The notes: generated from the sequence alone by a model not told the origin. A stretch of 64,000 bases of DNA from Mesorhizobium sp. CA14 (GCF_020165195.1 NZ_JAIUHR010000009.1:62001-126000); one strand, 5' to 3'; numbered from the stretch's first letter, positions 17,124-25,824 are shown. Numbers and translations: made by a program.

Positions 17124-17501
17124 TCACTGGGCCGGCTGAAACAGTTCCACCAGATTGCCGGACGGATCGACAAGCAGGATCTGGAAACCGCCCGGCCCTT
17201 TCACGATTTCATTGCGGAAGCTGAGGCCCGCCGCCCGCAGGCGGGCAACCTCCGCCGCAAGATCCTCGACGATCAGGTGGATGCGGTTCCAGCCCCCTGG
17301 GCCCGGCCGCTCGCCGTCGGGCATCGGCCTGCCCGCTGAGCTGGTCGGACCGCTGAGGAGCAGCCGAAGTGCTCCCCTCGTGACATCCGCGAAGGCCGGC
17401 GCATGGTTGGAAAGCTGCTTAAAGCCCAGGTGTTTAGTGTACCAGGCCAGGGCCTCGTTGACGTCGTTGACCATATATCGGACATTTACAGTCGTGGACA
17501 T
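17124..17501 (-). CDS. VOC-family (glyoxalase/bleomycin-resistance-like) protein
   Basis: 125 residues, a single VOC unit of two beta-alpha-beta-beta-beta modules. N-terminal VNVRYMVNDVNEALAWYTKH and C-terminal FQILLVDPSGNLVELFQPAQ are typical, and the C-terminal Glu fits one of the family's metal ligands. Such proteins are metal-dependent lyases, isomerases, dioxygenases or antibiotic-binding proteins; the sequence does not decide which. It is transcribed alone, upstream of the small gene at 17637. Confidence 0.82.
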   Translation of the reverse strand: MSTTVNVRYMVNDVNEALAWYTKHLGFKQLSNHAPAFADVTRGALRLLLSGPTSSAGRPMPDGERPGPGGWNRIHLIVEDLAAEVARLRAAGLSFRNEIVKGPGGFQILLVDPSGNLVELFQPAQ

Positions 17502-17583
17502 CGTCTTGTCTTTTCCGAGAGGCGGGTGAGCAATCTAGTGCGCTTCACCGTTTCATGGAACGGCGAAATGCACCACCTCTTGT

Positions 17584-17628
17584 GCAATTCCGGACAGCAA
17601 ACCGCTCACAGCTTTCCTGGAATTGCTC
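17584..17628 (-). repeat. Family C palindromic repeat (copy in inverted orientation)
   Basis: GCAATTCCGGACAGCAAACC continues to CCTGGAATTGCTC and matches the reverse complement of the element at 42818-42880. Just before it, CCGTTTCATGGAACGG (17549-17564) is another imperfect palindrome. Both lie in the gap between the VOC gene and the small gene at 17637. Confidence 0.7.
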
Positions 17629-17636
17629 TGGCCGGC

Positions 17637-17846
17637 TTACCGCCAGGCTGCCTCATTTTTCTGCTCATAGTCCCTGAATGCCTTGATCAGCCCGCCCAGC
17701 ACCTCCGCCGACGTTTCGAACATTGCCTTCAATTGAGGTTCATCGATCTTTGTGATGTCTTCCCGGAGGTGATTTTGAATCTCCTGGAATGCTTTCTGCA
17801 TTTTCTGCGTGTGGTGCCGCGGATCGCGGTCGGCTGCACTTGCCAT
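17637..17846 (-). CDS. Small helical hypothetical protein, 69 residues
   Basis: Highly charged and predicted all-helical: MQKAFQEIQNHLREDITKI, then LKAMFETSAEVLGGLIKAF and a C-terminal DYEQKNEAAWR. No membrane segment. The ATG at 17846 has GGAGAT at good spacing. It resembles small conserved rhizobial proteins of unknown role. No operon partner: the molybdenum hydroxylase genes downstream on the same strand end at 17974, upstream of it in transcription order, separated by a short hairpin region. Confidence 0.65.
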   Translation of the reverse strand: MASAADRDPRHHTQKMQKAFQEIQNHLREDITKIDEPQLKAMFETSAEVLGGLIKAFRDYEQKNEAAWR

Positions 17847-17973
17847 TGTCGATCTCCATTCTTGGAGTGCTCGACGGCAAACGCAGGCGATGTAGGACGG
17901 GTTCCGGGCACCGCCGCAGGAACTGCCAATCTTCCCACGAGAGGGAAGATCACGCGCTCCAACGGCGACACCC

Positions 17974-20268
17974 TCAGATCAACTTCTCCAAGGTAATCGG
18001 CAAATCCCGTACCCGCTTCCCCTTCGCGTGGAAGACAGCGTTGGCAATCGCCGGCGCGATGCCGACGATTGCCAGTTCGCCAACGCCCTTGCCCCCAAGG
18101 GCGGAGGAGTGCGGGTCGGGGATGCCGACCGAGATTGTCTGGATGTCGGGAATGTCGGCATTGGTCGGCAGCATGTAGTCCGCGAAATTGCCGTTGACGA
18201 TGCGGCCGTGGCGGCGGTCGACGATACCTTCCTCGAGCAGCGCCTGGCCGATGCCCATGATGATGCCGCCCTTCCACTGGCTCTCCGCCAGCTTGGGGTT
18301 GTAGAGTCGGCCGGAATCGAGCGCCGACACCACGCGCGACACGCGCACCGTCCCGAAATCCTCGTCGACCCGCACCTCGACAAAATGCGCGCACCAAGAA
18401 TGGCGCGAATAATCGCCTTCTGTGTGTGGGATCGACATGGCTATCGTGGTGTAGTTCTTGTAGCGCTCCTCCGGCGTCGTGCTGGCCGGCAGCGTGTCGC
18501 CCTTGGCCTCGATGTGGTCGCGGCCGACGGCGCTCATGAGTTCGGCGATCAACAGCTCCGGTCCTTCGCCGCGTGGCGATGCGATGCGGCCATCGCGCAC
18601 GACGAGCGTATTCGACTGCAGCTTCTGGAACGGCGAGCGCGGGTCGGAAAGCGCCAGCCCGATCAGCTCGTCCAGCGCCTGGCCGGCCGCCTTGTGGACG
18701 GCGCCGGTCATAACGCCGGCAAGCCGCGAGCCGCCGGTAACGCCGGCGCGGGCGAAATGCGAGTCGCCGAGCTTCACCGTGACATTCTCCACCGGCACGC
18801 CGAGCGTTTCGGCGGCGGTCTGCGCCAGGATCGTGTAGGTGCCCTGGCCCATGTCGATGGAGGAGCTTTCGACCACGACCGAACCGTCGGAAAGCAGCTT
18901 CACCACCGCCTCGCCATGGGCGCGCCGCACCGGATAGGTGCCGGCGGCAACGCCCCAGCCGACGAGTTGGTGGCCGTCGCGCATCGAGCGCGGCTGAGGT
19001 GAACGCCTGGCCCAGCCAAAGGCTTCCGCCCCGGCGGCAAAGGCTTCGCGCAACTGGCGCGTCGACCACGCCTTCTTCGCATGCGGATCCTGTTCGGCAT
19101 AGTTGATCAGCCGCATCTCCATCGGATCGATGTTGAGTTCATAGGCGAGCTCGTCGATGGCGCATTCGATGCCGAAGGCGCTCGGATTCTCGCCCGGCGC
19201 GCGCTTTGCCCCCGGCACCACGGTGTTGACCCTCACCACATTCTGCTTCGAGGAGAAGTTGGGCGTGGCATACATGATCGAGGTGACGGAACCGAGCGGC
19301 TCGACCCACATGCCGTCCACGGCCGTCTCGTTGACGCCACGATGCACGATGGACTGGATCTTGCCATCCCTGTCGGCGCCGATCGCAACGGTCTGACGCG
19401 TTGCTGCGCGGCCGCCATAGGACGTAAAATTCTGCGGGCGATTGAGCACCAGCTTCACCGGCCGGTCGAGCATCTTGGCGGCAGCCGCCGCCACCGCGCT
19501 GTGCGCCAGGGCCAGCGCCTTGGAACCGAAGCCGCCGCCGATATAGGGCGAGACCAGCCGCACATTTTCGAACGGGATCGAAAACCACTCGGCATAGGTG
19601 CGCGCCATGCCGTCCAGCCACTGGCTGGGTTCCCAGATGGTCAGCTCGTCGCCTTCCCAGCGCGCGATCAGCCCATGCGGCTCCATCGCCGCCTGGAATT
19701 CGCGCGGCGTGTTATAGGCCGCGCAGATGCGCACCGGCGCCTCGGCGAAAGCGGCTTCAGCGTCGCCCCATTCCTTGGTCATGGCCTCGATCGGAATGCC
19801 GTCGCCGGCCTTGCCGTCGCTCAGGTCGACGATGGCAGGTGTCTCGTCATACCAAACCTTGACGAGTGCGGCCGCCGCCACTGCCTGCTCGAACGTCTCG
19901 GCCACCACGGCCGCGACATGCTGGCCGGAAAAGGTGACCTCGCGCACGAGCGGCGAGAAGGTGGGCTGCGCCGGCGCCTTGCCGAACCAGTCCGATGCGC
20001 CCCTCAGTTCCATGATGGTGTCGGGCGTCAGCACGGCGAGCACGCCGGGCGCGGTCTCGGCCGCGCGCGTGTCGATTGCTGTCACCTTGCCTGCGGCGAT
20101 GGTTGCGCCGACCAGCACCGCATGCGTCAGCCCTTCGAGCTGCTGCTCGACGGCGTAGTGCGCCGCTCCGGTGATCTTGGCGGGGCCGTCGACGCGCGAC
20201 AGGCGTCCGCCGACCGCTTCGAGGCGCGCGCTGTCGGACGCTGCGTGTTTGATGTCATGAACGGTCAT
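17974..20268 (-). CDS. Xanthine dehydrogenase family, molybdopterin-binding catalytic subunit
   Basis: 764 residues from the ATG at 20268, overlapping the FAD-subunit stop by four bases. Large molybdenum-cofactor subunit of the YagR/PaoC type. Domain order: a/b hammerhead near the N-terminus (GRLSRVDGPAKITGAAHYA), then the Moco-binding domain with YIGGGFGSKALAL, MGQGTYT and the C-terminal GGKGVGELAIVG, whose Glu is the expected catalytic base. It oxidises an aldehyde or N-heterocycle with water as oxygen donor. It is last in the three-gene operon (2Fe-2S subunit, FAD subunit, Mo subunit). The subunit layout favours the aldehyde oxidoreductase PaoABC group over true xanthine dehydrogenase. Confidence 0.92.
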   Translation of the reverse strand: MTVHDIKHAASDSARLEAVGGRLSRVDGPAKITGAAHYAVEQQLEGLTHAVLVGATIAAGKVTAIDTRAAETAPGVLAVLTPDTIMELRGASDWFGKAPAQPTFSPLVREVTFSGQHVAAVVAETFEQAVAAAALVKVWYDETPAIVDLSDGKAGDGIPIEAMTKEWGDAEAAFAEAPVRICAAYNTPREFQAAMEPHGLIARWEGDELTIWEPSQWLDGMARTYAEWFSIPFENVRLVSPYIGGGFGSKALALAHSAVAAAAAKMLDRPVKLVLNRPQNFTSYGGRAATRQTVAIGADRDGKIQSIVHRGVNETAVDGMWVEPLGSVTSIMYATPNFSSKQNVVRVNTVVPGAKRAPGENPSAFGIECAIDELAYELNIDPMEMRLINYAEQDPHAKKAWSTRQLREAFAAGAEAFGWARRSPQPRSMRDGHQLVGWGVAAGTYPVRRAHGEAVVKLLSDGSVVVESSSIDMGQGTYTILAQTAAETLGVPVENVTVKLGDSHFARAGVTGGSRLAGVMTGAVHKAAGQALDELIGLALSDPRSPFQKLQSNTLVVRDGRIASPRGEGPELLIAELMSAVGRDHIEAKGDTLPASTTPEERYKNYTTIAMSIPHTEGDYSRHSWCAHFVEVRVDEDFGTVRVSRVVSALDSGRLYNPKLAESQWKGGIIMGIGQALLEEGIVDRRHGRIVNGNFADYMLPTNADIPDIQTISVGIPDPHSSALGGKGVGELAIVGIAPAIANAVFHAKGKRVRDLPITLEKLI

Positions 20269-21248
20269 GCCGTTTCTCCCAATTTGAGGATGGCGCGCGC
20301 GATCACGCGCGGCGCCAATGCAATCTTGTAGCGGTTGGCGCCATGGTCGACCGCGCCTTCCATGGCGAGCTCGCTCGCCTCGCGGATCGTCGCTTCGTCG
20401 AGCGCTTTGCCCTTCAGCGCATCCTCGACGGCGCGCGCCCGCCACGGCTTCGTCGCGACGCCGCCGAGCGCGACGCGGATGTCGCGGATGGTGCGGCCAT
20501 CGCCTTCGAGCTCCAGCCCGACCGCGGCGCTGGCCGCCGCGAATTCATAGGACTGGCGGTCGCGCACCTTGATGTAGGTCGAGCGCCTGGCCGCGGCCGA
20601 GCCGGGAATCTCGATTGCCGTGATCACCTCGCCCGGACGGATGTCGTGCTCCTGCTCGGCCGTCGCGCCGGGAGCCAGGAAGAAGTCCTCGACTTTGAGC
20701 TTGCGCTCGCCGAGATCGACCTCGGCGTCGAAGGCGACGAGCGCTACGGCGAGATCGCCCGGATAGGTAGCGATGCAGGCCTCGCTCACGCCGAGCACGG
20801 CATGGCCGCGCGTCACGCCGCCGATCGCAGAGCAGCCGCTGCCGGCCACGCGCTTGTTGCAGGCCGGGAAGTTGGCGGGGTCGCGGAAATAGGGGCAGCG
20901 CGTGCGCTGCATCAGGTTGCCGCCAATCGTCGCCATATTGCGCAGCTGCGCCGACGCCGCCTGCCAGAGCGCTTCAGAGACGGCGGGGAAGAAGCTCTTC
21001 ACCTCGGCATTGTCGGCGACATGGCTCATCTTCGCCAGCGCGCCGATCAAAGCGCGGTCGGCGCTCGCATCGATGGCGTTGAGCCCTTCGATATGGCTGA
21101 TGTCGATGACGGTGGCGGGTTCCGCGACGCCGCATTTGGCGAGGTCTACCAGTGTCGTGCCGCCGGCCAGCAGCATAGCGCCGGGAAGGGCGGCCGCGTT
21201 GCGGGCGGCCTCTATATTGTCGGCGCGGAAGTAGGAAAAATCTCTCAT
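20265..21248 (-). CDS. Xanthine dehydrogenase family, FAD-binding subunit (YagS/PaoB type)
   Basis: 327 residues from the ATG at 21248. The FAD-binding N-terminal domain has AMLLAGGTTLVDLAKCGV and LRNMATIGGNLMQRTRCPYF. The CO-dehydrogenase flavoprotein C-terminal domain follows. Cys residues in TRCPYFRDPANFPACNKR and GSGCSAIGG match the insertion that carries an extra 4Fe-4S cluster in E. coli PaoB. It passes electrons from the iron-sulfur subunit to an acceptor. It overlaps its neighbours by four bases on both sides, so the operon is translationally coupled. Confidence 0.92.
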   Translation of the reverse strand: MRDFSYFRADNIEAARNAAALPGAMLLAGGTTLVDLAKCGVAEPATVIDISHIEGLNAIDASADRALIGALAKMSHVADNAEVKSFFPAVSEALWQAASAQLRNMATIGGNLMQRTRCPYFRDPANFPACNKRVAGSGCSAIGGVTRGHAVLGVSEACIATYPGDLAVALVAFDAEVDLGERKLKVEDFFLAPGATAEQEHDIRPGEVITAIEIPGSAAARRSTYIKVRDRQSYEFAAASAAVGLELEGDGRTIRDIRVALGGVATKPWRARAVEDALKGKALDEATIREASELAMEGAVDHGANRYKIALAPRVIARAILKLGETA

Positions 21249-21802
21249 GAGCGCAGCTCCTGTGCGGCCTGGCGGACGGCGGCGACGATGTTCGGATAGG
21301 CGCCGCAGCGACAAAGATTGCCGGCCATGTATTCGCGGATCTCCTCGTCGGAGCCGGCATGGCCCTCGCGGATGCAGGCCACCGCCGACATGATCTGCCC
21401 CGGCGTGCAATAACCGCACTGGAAGGCGTCCTGTTCGAGGAAGGCGGCCTGTACGGCGTGCAGCGTGCCGTCCTCGTCGGCGAGCCCTTCGATGGTGGTG
21501 ATCGAGCGGCCCTCGACCTGCGCGGCCAAGGTCAGGCAGGCGAGCACCCGTTCACCGTCGACATGCACTGTGCAGGCGCCGCACTGGCCCTGGTCGCAGC
21601 CTTTCTTGGTGCCGGTGAGGTGGAGCCGCTCGCGTAGCGCGTCGAGCAGCGTCACGCGCGGCTCGATGTCGAGCGCGTGGGTCTCGCCGTTGATGGTGAG
21701 GTGGAGGGAAAGCGTGGTGGGGCTAGGGGTTGAACCGTTGGCGGCAATGCCGTTCCTGAAATGGCCGTCTTCGGGAGGATCGATGATGGTCTGGCTGGTC
21801 AT
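21245..21802 (-). CDS. Xanthine dehydrogenase family, 2Fe-2S subunit (YagT/PaoA type)
   Basis: 185 residues. Plant-type ferredoxin domain with GCDQGQCGACTVHVDGERVLAC (first 2Fe-2S cluster) and an alpha-helical domain with FQCGYCTPGQIM and GNLCRCGAYPNI (second cluster). First gene of the three-subunit operon. E. coli PaoA carries a twin-arginine signal, but none is visible here, so the enzyme is probably cytoplasmic; this is inference from the N-terminus, which reads MTSQTIIDPPEDGHF. An insertion-chaperone gene (XdhC/PaoD) is not in the window. Confidence 0.93.
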   Translation of the reverse strand: MTSQTIIDPPEDGHFRNGIAANGSTPSPTTLSLHLTINGETHALDIEPRVTLLDALRERLHLTGTKKGCDQGQCGACTVHVDGERVLACLTLAAQVEGRSITTIEGLADEDGTLHAVQAAFLEQDAFQCGYCTPGQIMSAVACIREGHAGSDEEIREYMAGNLCRCGAYPNIVAAVRQAAQELRS

Positions 21803-21906
21803 GGGGCGTCGGGCTCCGATTGCTGGACGCTAGGGATGGAAATGGAACTTGGCAGGGGAGGGGCAAGGGTGACGATGGCGGGTAGGTGCCGGCAGCGAAG
21901 AGTCTG

Positions 21907-22087
21907 ATCTCCCCCCTTGCGGGGGAGATGCCCGGCAGGGCATAGGGGGGTGTGACGGAACGCGGCGTTTGCGATCGACATTCGCCGTGGAAAAACTGTC
22001 GCGAAGGTGCACCCTAACAAGCCGAGACGTCGGCGGGACAGCACCCCCCTCTGGCCTGCCGGCCATCTCCCCCGCAAGGGGGGAGAT
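21907..22087. repeat. Palindromic intergenic repeat, family B (copy 1)
   Basis: Left arm ATCTCCCCCCTTGCGGGGGAG followed by ATGCCCGGCAGGGCATAGG; right arm CACCCCCCTCTGGCCTGCCGG followed by CATCTCCCCCGCAAGGGGG. The arms are inverted copies about 75 bases apart, each with an inner hairpin. They recur at 60463-60648 in swapped order. It fills most of the 429-base gap between the molybdenum hydroxylase operon and the TetR gene. Confidence 0.85.
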
Positions 22088-22191
22088 CAGCAGCTCCGCC
22101 GCCCCACTCCGGCGGCCAGGGTACGCTTCCCGTCCTTCTTCACGTGACATACCGCTTCCCCTGGTTATATGATAAAAGCGCTCCACTAAAG

Positions 22192-22205
22192 CGGAGGTGC
22201 CTCCG
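22192..22205. promoter_or_regulatory. Candidate TetR operator
   Basis: CGGAGG-tg-CCTCCG dyad 26 bases before the TetR start at 22232, inside an AT-rich promoter-like stretch (TTATATGATAAAA upstream). TetR regulators commonly bind such CGGAGG/CCTCCG dyads and repress themselves. The aldo/keto reductase gene downstream would be co-repressed. Confidence 0.6.
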
Positions 22206-22231
22206 TTTATTTAATTGGGGTCTGGCCAGCC

Positions 22232-22879
22232 ATGGTTCAACCCCCCATATTTGCGTTGGTGGAGAAAAAAGTGCCCGAGCAGGAAATGACCGAAGCGACG
22301 CGCGACGCGCCGGTGCAAAAGCCGCTGCGCGCCGATGCGCAGCGCAACCGCGACAAGCTTGTCGAGGTGGCGGCACAGGCTTTCGCCACCGATGGCGTCG
22401 ACGCTTCGCTGGAGGAGATCGCCAGGCGGGCAGGGGTCGGCATCGGCACGCTCTACCGCCATTTCCCGACGCGCGAGCATCTGGTCGAGGTGGTTTACCG
22501 CCGTGAGGTGGAAGGGCTCTGCCACGCCGCCAGGGAACTGGTTCAGATGCATCCGGCCGATGTCGCGCTCGAACTGTGGATGCAGCGCTTCGTCGACTAC
22601 ATCGCCACCAAACGCGGCCTCGCCACCAGCCTGCGGATTCTGCTTACCACGAATTCGACGCTGTTCTCCGACACGTCCGGTCGTGTCTCAGGCGCGATGC
22701 GAGGCCTGATCGAGGCCGCAGCCGCCTCGGGCAAAATCCGCGCCGACATCGACGCCTCCGATGTGATGCATGCGCTGGGCGGCATCTATTCGGCGCCGAA
22801 CACGCCCGACTGGCGCGAGCGGTCGGGGCGGCTGGTGAAGTTGCTGATGGATGGGTTGCGCTTCGGGGCAAGGGGCTGA
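22232..22879 (+). CDS. TetR/AcrR-family transcriptional regulator
   Basis: Up to 215 residues. The ATG at 22232 is used here; the ATG at 22286 (MTEATRDAP) is a possible alternative closer to the domain. The helix-turn-helix reads VDASLEEIARRAGVGIGTLYRHFPTR at about residues 58-83. The C-terminal ligand domain is typical of the SbtR-like group. A CGGAGG/CCTCCG dyad lies just upstream. The aldo/keto reductase gene follows 88 bases later on the same strand and is the likely target and operon partner. Confidence 0.88.
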   Translation: MVQPPIFALVEKKVPEQEMTEATRDAPVQKPLRADAQRNRDKLVEVAAQAFATDGVDASLEEIARRAGVGIGTLYRHFPTREHLVEVVYRREVEGLCHAARELVQMHPADVALELWMQRFVDYIATKRGLATSLRILLTTNSTLFSDTSGRVSGAMRGLIEAAAASGKIRADIDASDVMHALGGIYSAPNTPDWRERSGRLVKLLMDGLRFGARG

Positions 22880-22967
22880 GGCTGCCATCCAACGTCTCCC
22901 CGACTGGCATTCCCCAACCCACGGCCTACATAGTCGCCACCACCCTCCCTCCCAAAAGGATCCTGCC

Positions 22968-23798
22968 ATGTCTGAACAGCTCAAACTCAACGACGGCTCG
23001 ACCATCCCGCAGATCGGGCTCGGTGTATGGCAGGTCGATCCGGAGATCACCGCCAAGGTTGTTCGCTGGGGCATCAAGGCGGGTTATCGCCTCATCGACA
23101 CCGCCGAGGGTTATCGCAACGAGGAAGGCGTCGGCGAGGCGATTCGTTCAGCCGGCGTGCCGCGATCAGAACTCTTCATCACCTCCAAGCTGCGCAACGG
23201 CGCGCATCAGCGCGATGCCGCATTGCGCGCCTTCGACGACACGATGCAAAAGCTCGGCATCGACCAGATCGATCTTTTCCTTATCCACTGGCCGGTGCCC
23301 AGCCAGAACAAATATGTCGAGGCCTGGAAGGCGCTGGTCGAGCTGCAGAAGGCCGGGCGCATCAAGTCGGTCGGTGTCTCGAATTTCAACCAGGACCATC
23401 TGGAGCGCATCATCGGCGAGACCGGCGTGACGCCGGTCGTCAACCAGATCGAACTCCACCCGCGCTTCCAGCAGCGCGACAAGCGCGAGTTCCACAAGGA
23501 GCACAACATCCATATCGAGAGCTGGAGCCCGCTGGGCAGCGGTCGGCTGCTGGCCGACCCGACGCTGGAGAAGCTCGCCAGGAAGCATGGCAAGTCTGTA
23601 GCGCAGGTGATCATCCGCTGGCATTTGCAGGAAGGGCTGGTCGTCATCCCGAAGTCGATCCACCAGGAGCGCATCGCCGGCAATTTCAACGTGTTCGACT
23701 TCGAGCTGGATGCGGACGACATGCAGACCATCCGTGGCCTGGACTCCGCCGACGGCCGGACGGGGCCGGACCCGGCGACAGCGGCGTTTTTGTTCTGA
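22968..23798 (+). CDS. Aldo/keto reductase, 2,5-diketo-gluconate reductase type (AKR5-like)
   Basis: 276 residues from the ATG at 22968 (AAGGAT upstream). NADPH-dependent carbonyl reductase of the TIM-barrel family. Visible: GLGVWQV, the catalytic Asp and Tyr in RLIDTAEGYRNE, Lys in FITSKL, His in FLIHWPVP, and the cofactor-binding VVIPKSIHQERI near residue 235. It reduces aldehydes or diketo sugars, including methylglyoxal in related enzymes. It follows the TetR gene and is probably under its control. Confidence 0.9.
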   Translation: MSEQLKLNDGSTIPQIGLGVWQVDPEITAKVVRWGIKAGYRLIDTAEGYRNEEGVGEAIRSAGVPRSELFITSKLRNGAHQRDAALRAFDDTMQKLGIDQIDLFLIHWPVPSQNKYVEAWKALVELQKAGRIKSVGVSNFNQDHLERIIGETGVTPVVNQIELHPRFQQRDKREFHKEHNIHIESWSPLGSGRLLADPTLEKLARKHGKSVAQVIIRWHLQEGLVVIPKSIHQERIAGNFNVFDFELDADDMQTIRGLDSADGRTGPDPATAAFLF

Positions 23799-23833
23799 GG
23801 ATTAGGCTCTGCCTTCCCTTGTGGAGGAGGCGC

Positions 23834-24133
23834 TTAAATCCCCTCGCCATCCACCAGCGGTACGTCATCTTCCTCCCAGGGGCTCGGCATCGACCCGCGC
23901 CCTGCGGTCGGCAGCGGCATCCAGCATCTGAGCTCCGGTTCTGCATATTCGACGATGCGGCCGGGCGAGGAGTCCGAGGCTCGCCAGCCTTCCTCGCCGA
24001 ACTGGTCGGCGCGCGACCAATAGGCCATGTCGACCTCGGCCGGTCCTTGCTCGGAGGAGCGCACCGTCACCAGGATGCGGCTGCCGTCCCGCGGCGCGCT
24101 TGCCATGTTGCGCCACTGTTCGGTCTCGTCCAT
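23834..24133 (-). CDS. Small hypothetical protein with DUF551-like end
   Basis: 99 residues from the ATG at 24133, chosen because AGGAGGAG lies at ideal spacing; the frame extends upstream without support. It reads WRNMASAPRDGSRILVTVRS near the start and has ELRCWMPLP toward the end. The MASAPRDG motif and the W-x-P-L-P motif resemble short DUF551-type proteins common in phages and proteobacteria. No membrane segment. Role unknown. It lies convergent with the aldo/keto reductase and divergent from the VOC gene at 24250. Confidence 0.7.
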   Translation of the reverse strand: MDETEQWRNMASAPRDGSRILVTVRSSEQGPAEVDMAYWSRADQFGEEGWRASDSSPGRIVEYAEPELRCWMPLPTAGRGSMPSPWEEDDVPLVDGEGI

Positions 24134-24249
24134 GCGATCTCCTCCTGCTGAACCAATTCCAGAAAAACCGGCCGTCGCAATAGTCGCCGCCCGCCCGCAA
24201 GGGGTCAACCCGAACTTGGAGCGCGACAGGCAATTCATTCACAGCTAAT

Positions 24250-25179
24250 ATGTCATTGGCCGCAATCGGACAGACGACGATGGATGAAGGATTGCTGTCT
24301 CCGGTGACCCGTCTCGGGCCGGTCCATCTCAAGGTGACCGACGTGCCGGCGGCCTTGAATGTCTGGCGCGACGCGATTGGGTTGGCACTGCTTGGCGAGG
24401 ACGCCACCATGGCGGAGCTTGGCGCCGGCGGCCGGACGCTGATCGTGCTCCATGCTGGCGCGGAGGCACCGCTGCCGCAGAAGGCGCGCGATCTCTTCCA
24501 CGTCGCCATCCATATCATCAGCCGCCGCGATCTCGCGCATGCAACCGCCCGCCTCAAGGCATCCGGCTTACGGTACAGCGCCCAGGATCACCTGATTTCG
24601 GAATCGCTCTATGTCTCCGACCCCTCCGGTAACGGCATCGAGATCTGCTTCGACACACCGGAGCGGTTGCTGCGCCGCGAAGTGTCGCCCAACGGCCGCG
24701 TGGCGCTGATTGCCACCGACGGCAGCGCGCATTCGGGGATCGAGCCGCTGGACGTGTCGGGCCTGCTGCGCGACCTCGGCAATTCCGGCAATATCGAGCC
24801 GAAGATGGCGCAGGATGCCTTTATCGGCCACATCCATTTGCGCGCCCGCGCGCCCGAGATGTTGATGAAATTCTATCTCGGCGTGCTCGGCTTCCGGCCG
24901 CATATCCAGTCCCGGACCTTCGGCATGTTCGACTGCGGCACGGAGCGCCGCGCCCATATGGTGGCCTTCAACATCTGGGCGCGCGACGAGCTGCGCGAGC
25001 CGCCGCCGGGTGCAGCCGGCCTCGACCATTTCACCATCGAGCTTGGATCGGCGCAGGAGCTCGCCGCCGTGGAGCGCAGGCTCGAAGCGGCCGACACACC
25101 GATGAAAAGGGACGGTCGCGTTATCTCGACCGCCGATCCGGAAGGCAACCGCCTGCGGCTCGTGGTCCAGGGAGATTAA
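24250..25179 (+). CDS. Two-domain VOC protein, extradiol-dioxygenase-like (CatE type)
   Basis: 309 residues. Two VOC units in tandem: the first at about 18-130 (LGPVHLKVTDVPAALNVWRD to DPSGNGIEICFD), the second at about 195-305 (IGHIHLRARAPEMLMKFYLG to DPEGNRLRLVV). The first unit keeps the His and Glu positions of a 2-His-1-Glu iron site, matching catechol-2,3-dioxygenase-like proteins such as Bacillus CatE. The real substrate is unknown. The start may be the ATG at 24250 or 24280; neither has a good ribosome site. It sits 41 bases before the sulfotransferase gene, so they may be co-transcribed. Confidence 0.8.
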   Translation: MSLAAIGQTTMDEGLLSPVTRLGPVHLKVTDVPAALNVWRDAIGLALLGEDATMAELGAGGRTLIVLHAGAEAPLPQKARDLFHVAIHIISRRDLAHATARLKASGLRYSAQDHLISESLYVSDPSGNGIEICFDTPERLLRREVSPNGRVALIATDGSAHSGIEPLDVSGLLRDLGNSGNIEPKMAQDAFIGHIHLRARAPEMLMKFYLGVLGFRPHIQSRTFGMFDCGTERRAHMVAFNIWARDELREPPPGAAGLDHFTIELGSAQELAAVERRLEAADTPMKRDGRVISTADPEGNRLRLVVQGD

Positions 25180-25220
25180 TCGCAACCGCTTGAAGACAGG
25201 AAGAAGTGGAGGAGGGGGAA

Positions 25221-25820
25221 ATGTCGCTGATGGTGATTGGAACCGGCTTCGGCCGGACCGGCACGGATTCGATGCGCGAGGCGCTGACCATGCTCGGCTT
25301 CGGTCCTTGCCACCATATGTCGGAGGTCATGGCGCATGAGGAGCAGAAGCGGCTCTGGCGGGCGCTGGCCAGGGGCGAGGCGCCCGACTGGGCCCAGCTC
25401 TTCGCGGAATACAAATCCTGCGTCGACTGGCCCTCGGCGCACTATTGGCGCGAGCTGATCGAAGCCTATCCGCAGGCGCGCGTCATCCTGACCTGGCGTT
25501 CGCCCGAAAGCTGGTGGGAGAGTTTCGAAAAAACCATCCTGCCGGCGATCGTCGCCAGCACCGACCAGGAGTCGCTGGGCATCGCGCTCGTCGCCAAGCA
25601 GGTCTTCGGCGGCCGCCCGCAGGACCGCGCCCATGCGATCTCCGTCTATCGGGACAATGTCGAGGCGGTGCTGAGCACCGTGCCGGCGGAGCGGCTGCTG
25701 GTGCACAAGCTCGGCGACGGCTGGGCACCGCTCTGCGCCCATCTCGGCGCCCCGGTGCCGGACGAACCCTATCCCAGCCGCAACAGCACGCGGGAGTTCC
25801 GGTCGGCGCTTTCGCTGTAG
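25221..25820 (+). CDS. Sulfotransferase-family protein (Sulfotransfer_4 type)
   Basis: 199 residues from the ATG at 25221, with GGAGGAGGGG just before it. The N-terminal P-loop-like PAPS site reads VIGTGFGRTGTDSMREAL; CVDWPSAHYWREL and ARVILTWRSPESWWESF match the conserved core of this family, found in many rhizobia and fungi. It is expected to bind PAPS in the cytoplasm, though activity is unproven for most members and the acceptor is unknown. The transcript probably ends in the long hairpin at 25825. Confidence 0.82.
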   Translation: MSLMVIGTGFGRTGTDSMREALTMLGFGPCHHMSEVMAHEEQKRLWRALARGEAPDWAQLFAEYKSCVDWPSAHYWRELIEAYPQARVILTWRSPESWWESFEKTILPAIVASTDQESLGIALVAKQVFGGRPQDRAHAISVYRDNVEAVLSTVPAERLLVHKLGDGWAPLCAHLGAPVPDEPYPSRNSTREFRSALSL

Positions 25821-25824
25821 TGAA

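Noticed and set aside
21907..22087. CRISPR-like repeats
   Set aside because: The repeats are inverted pairs at scattered loci, not regular direct repeats with unique spacers.
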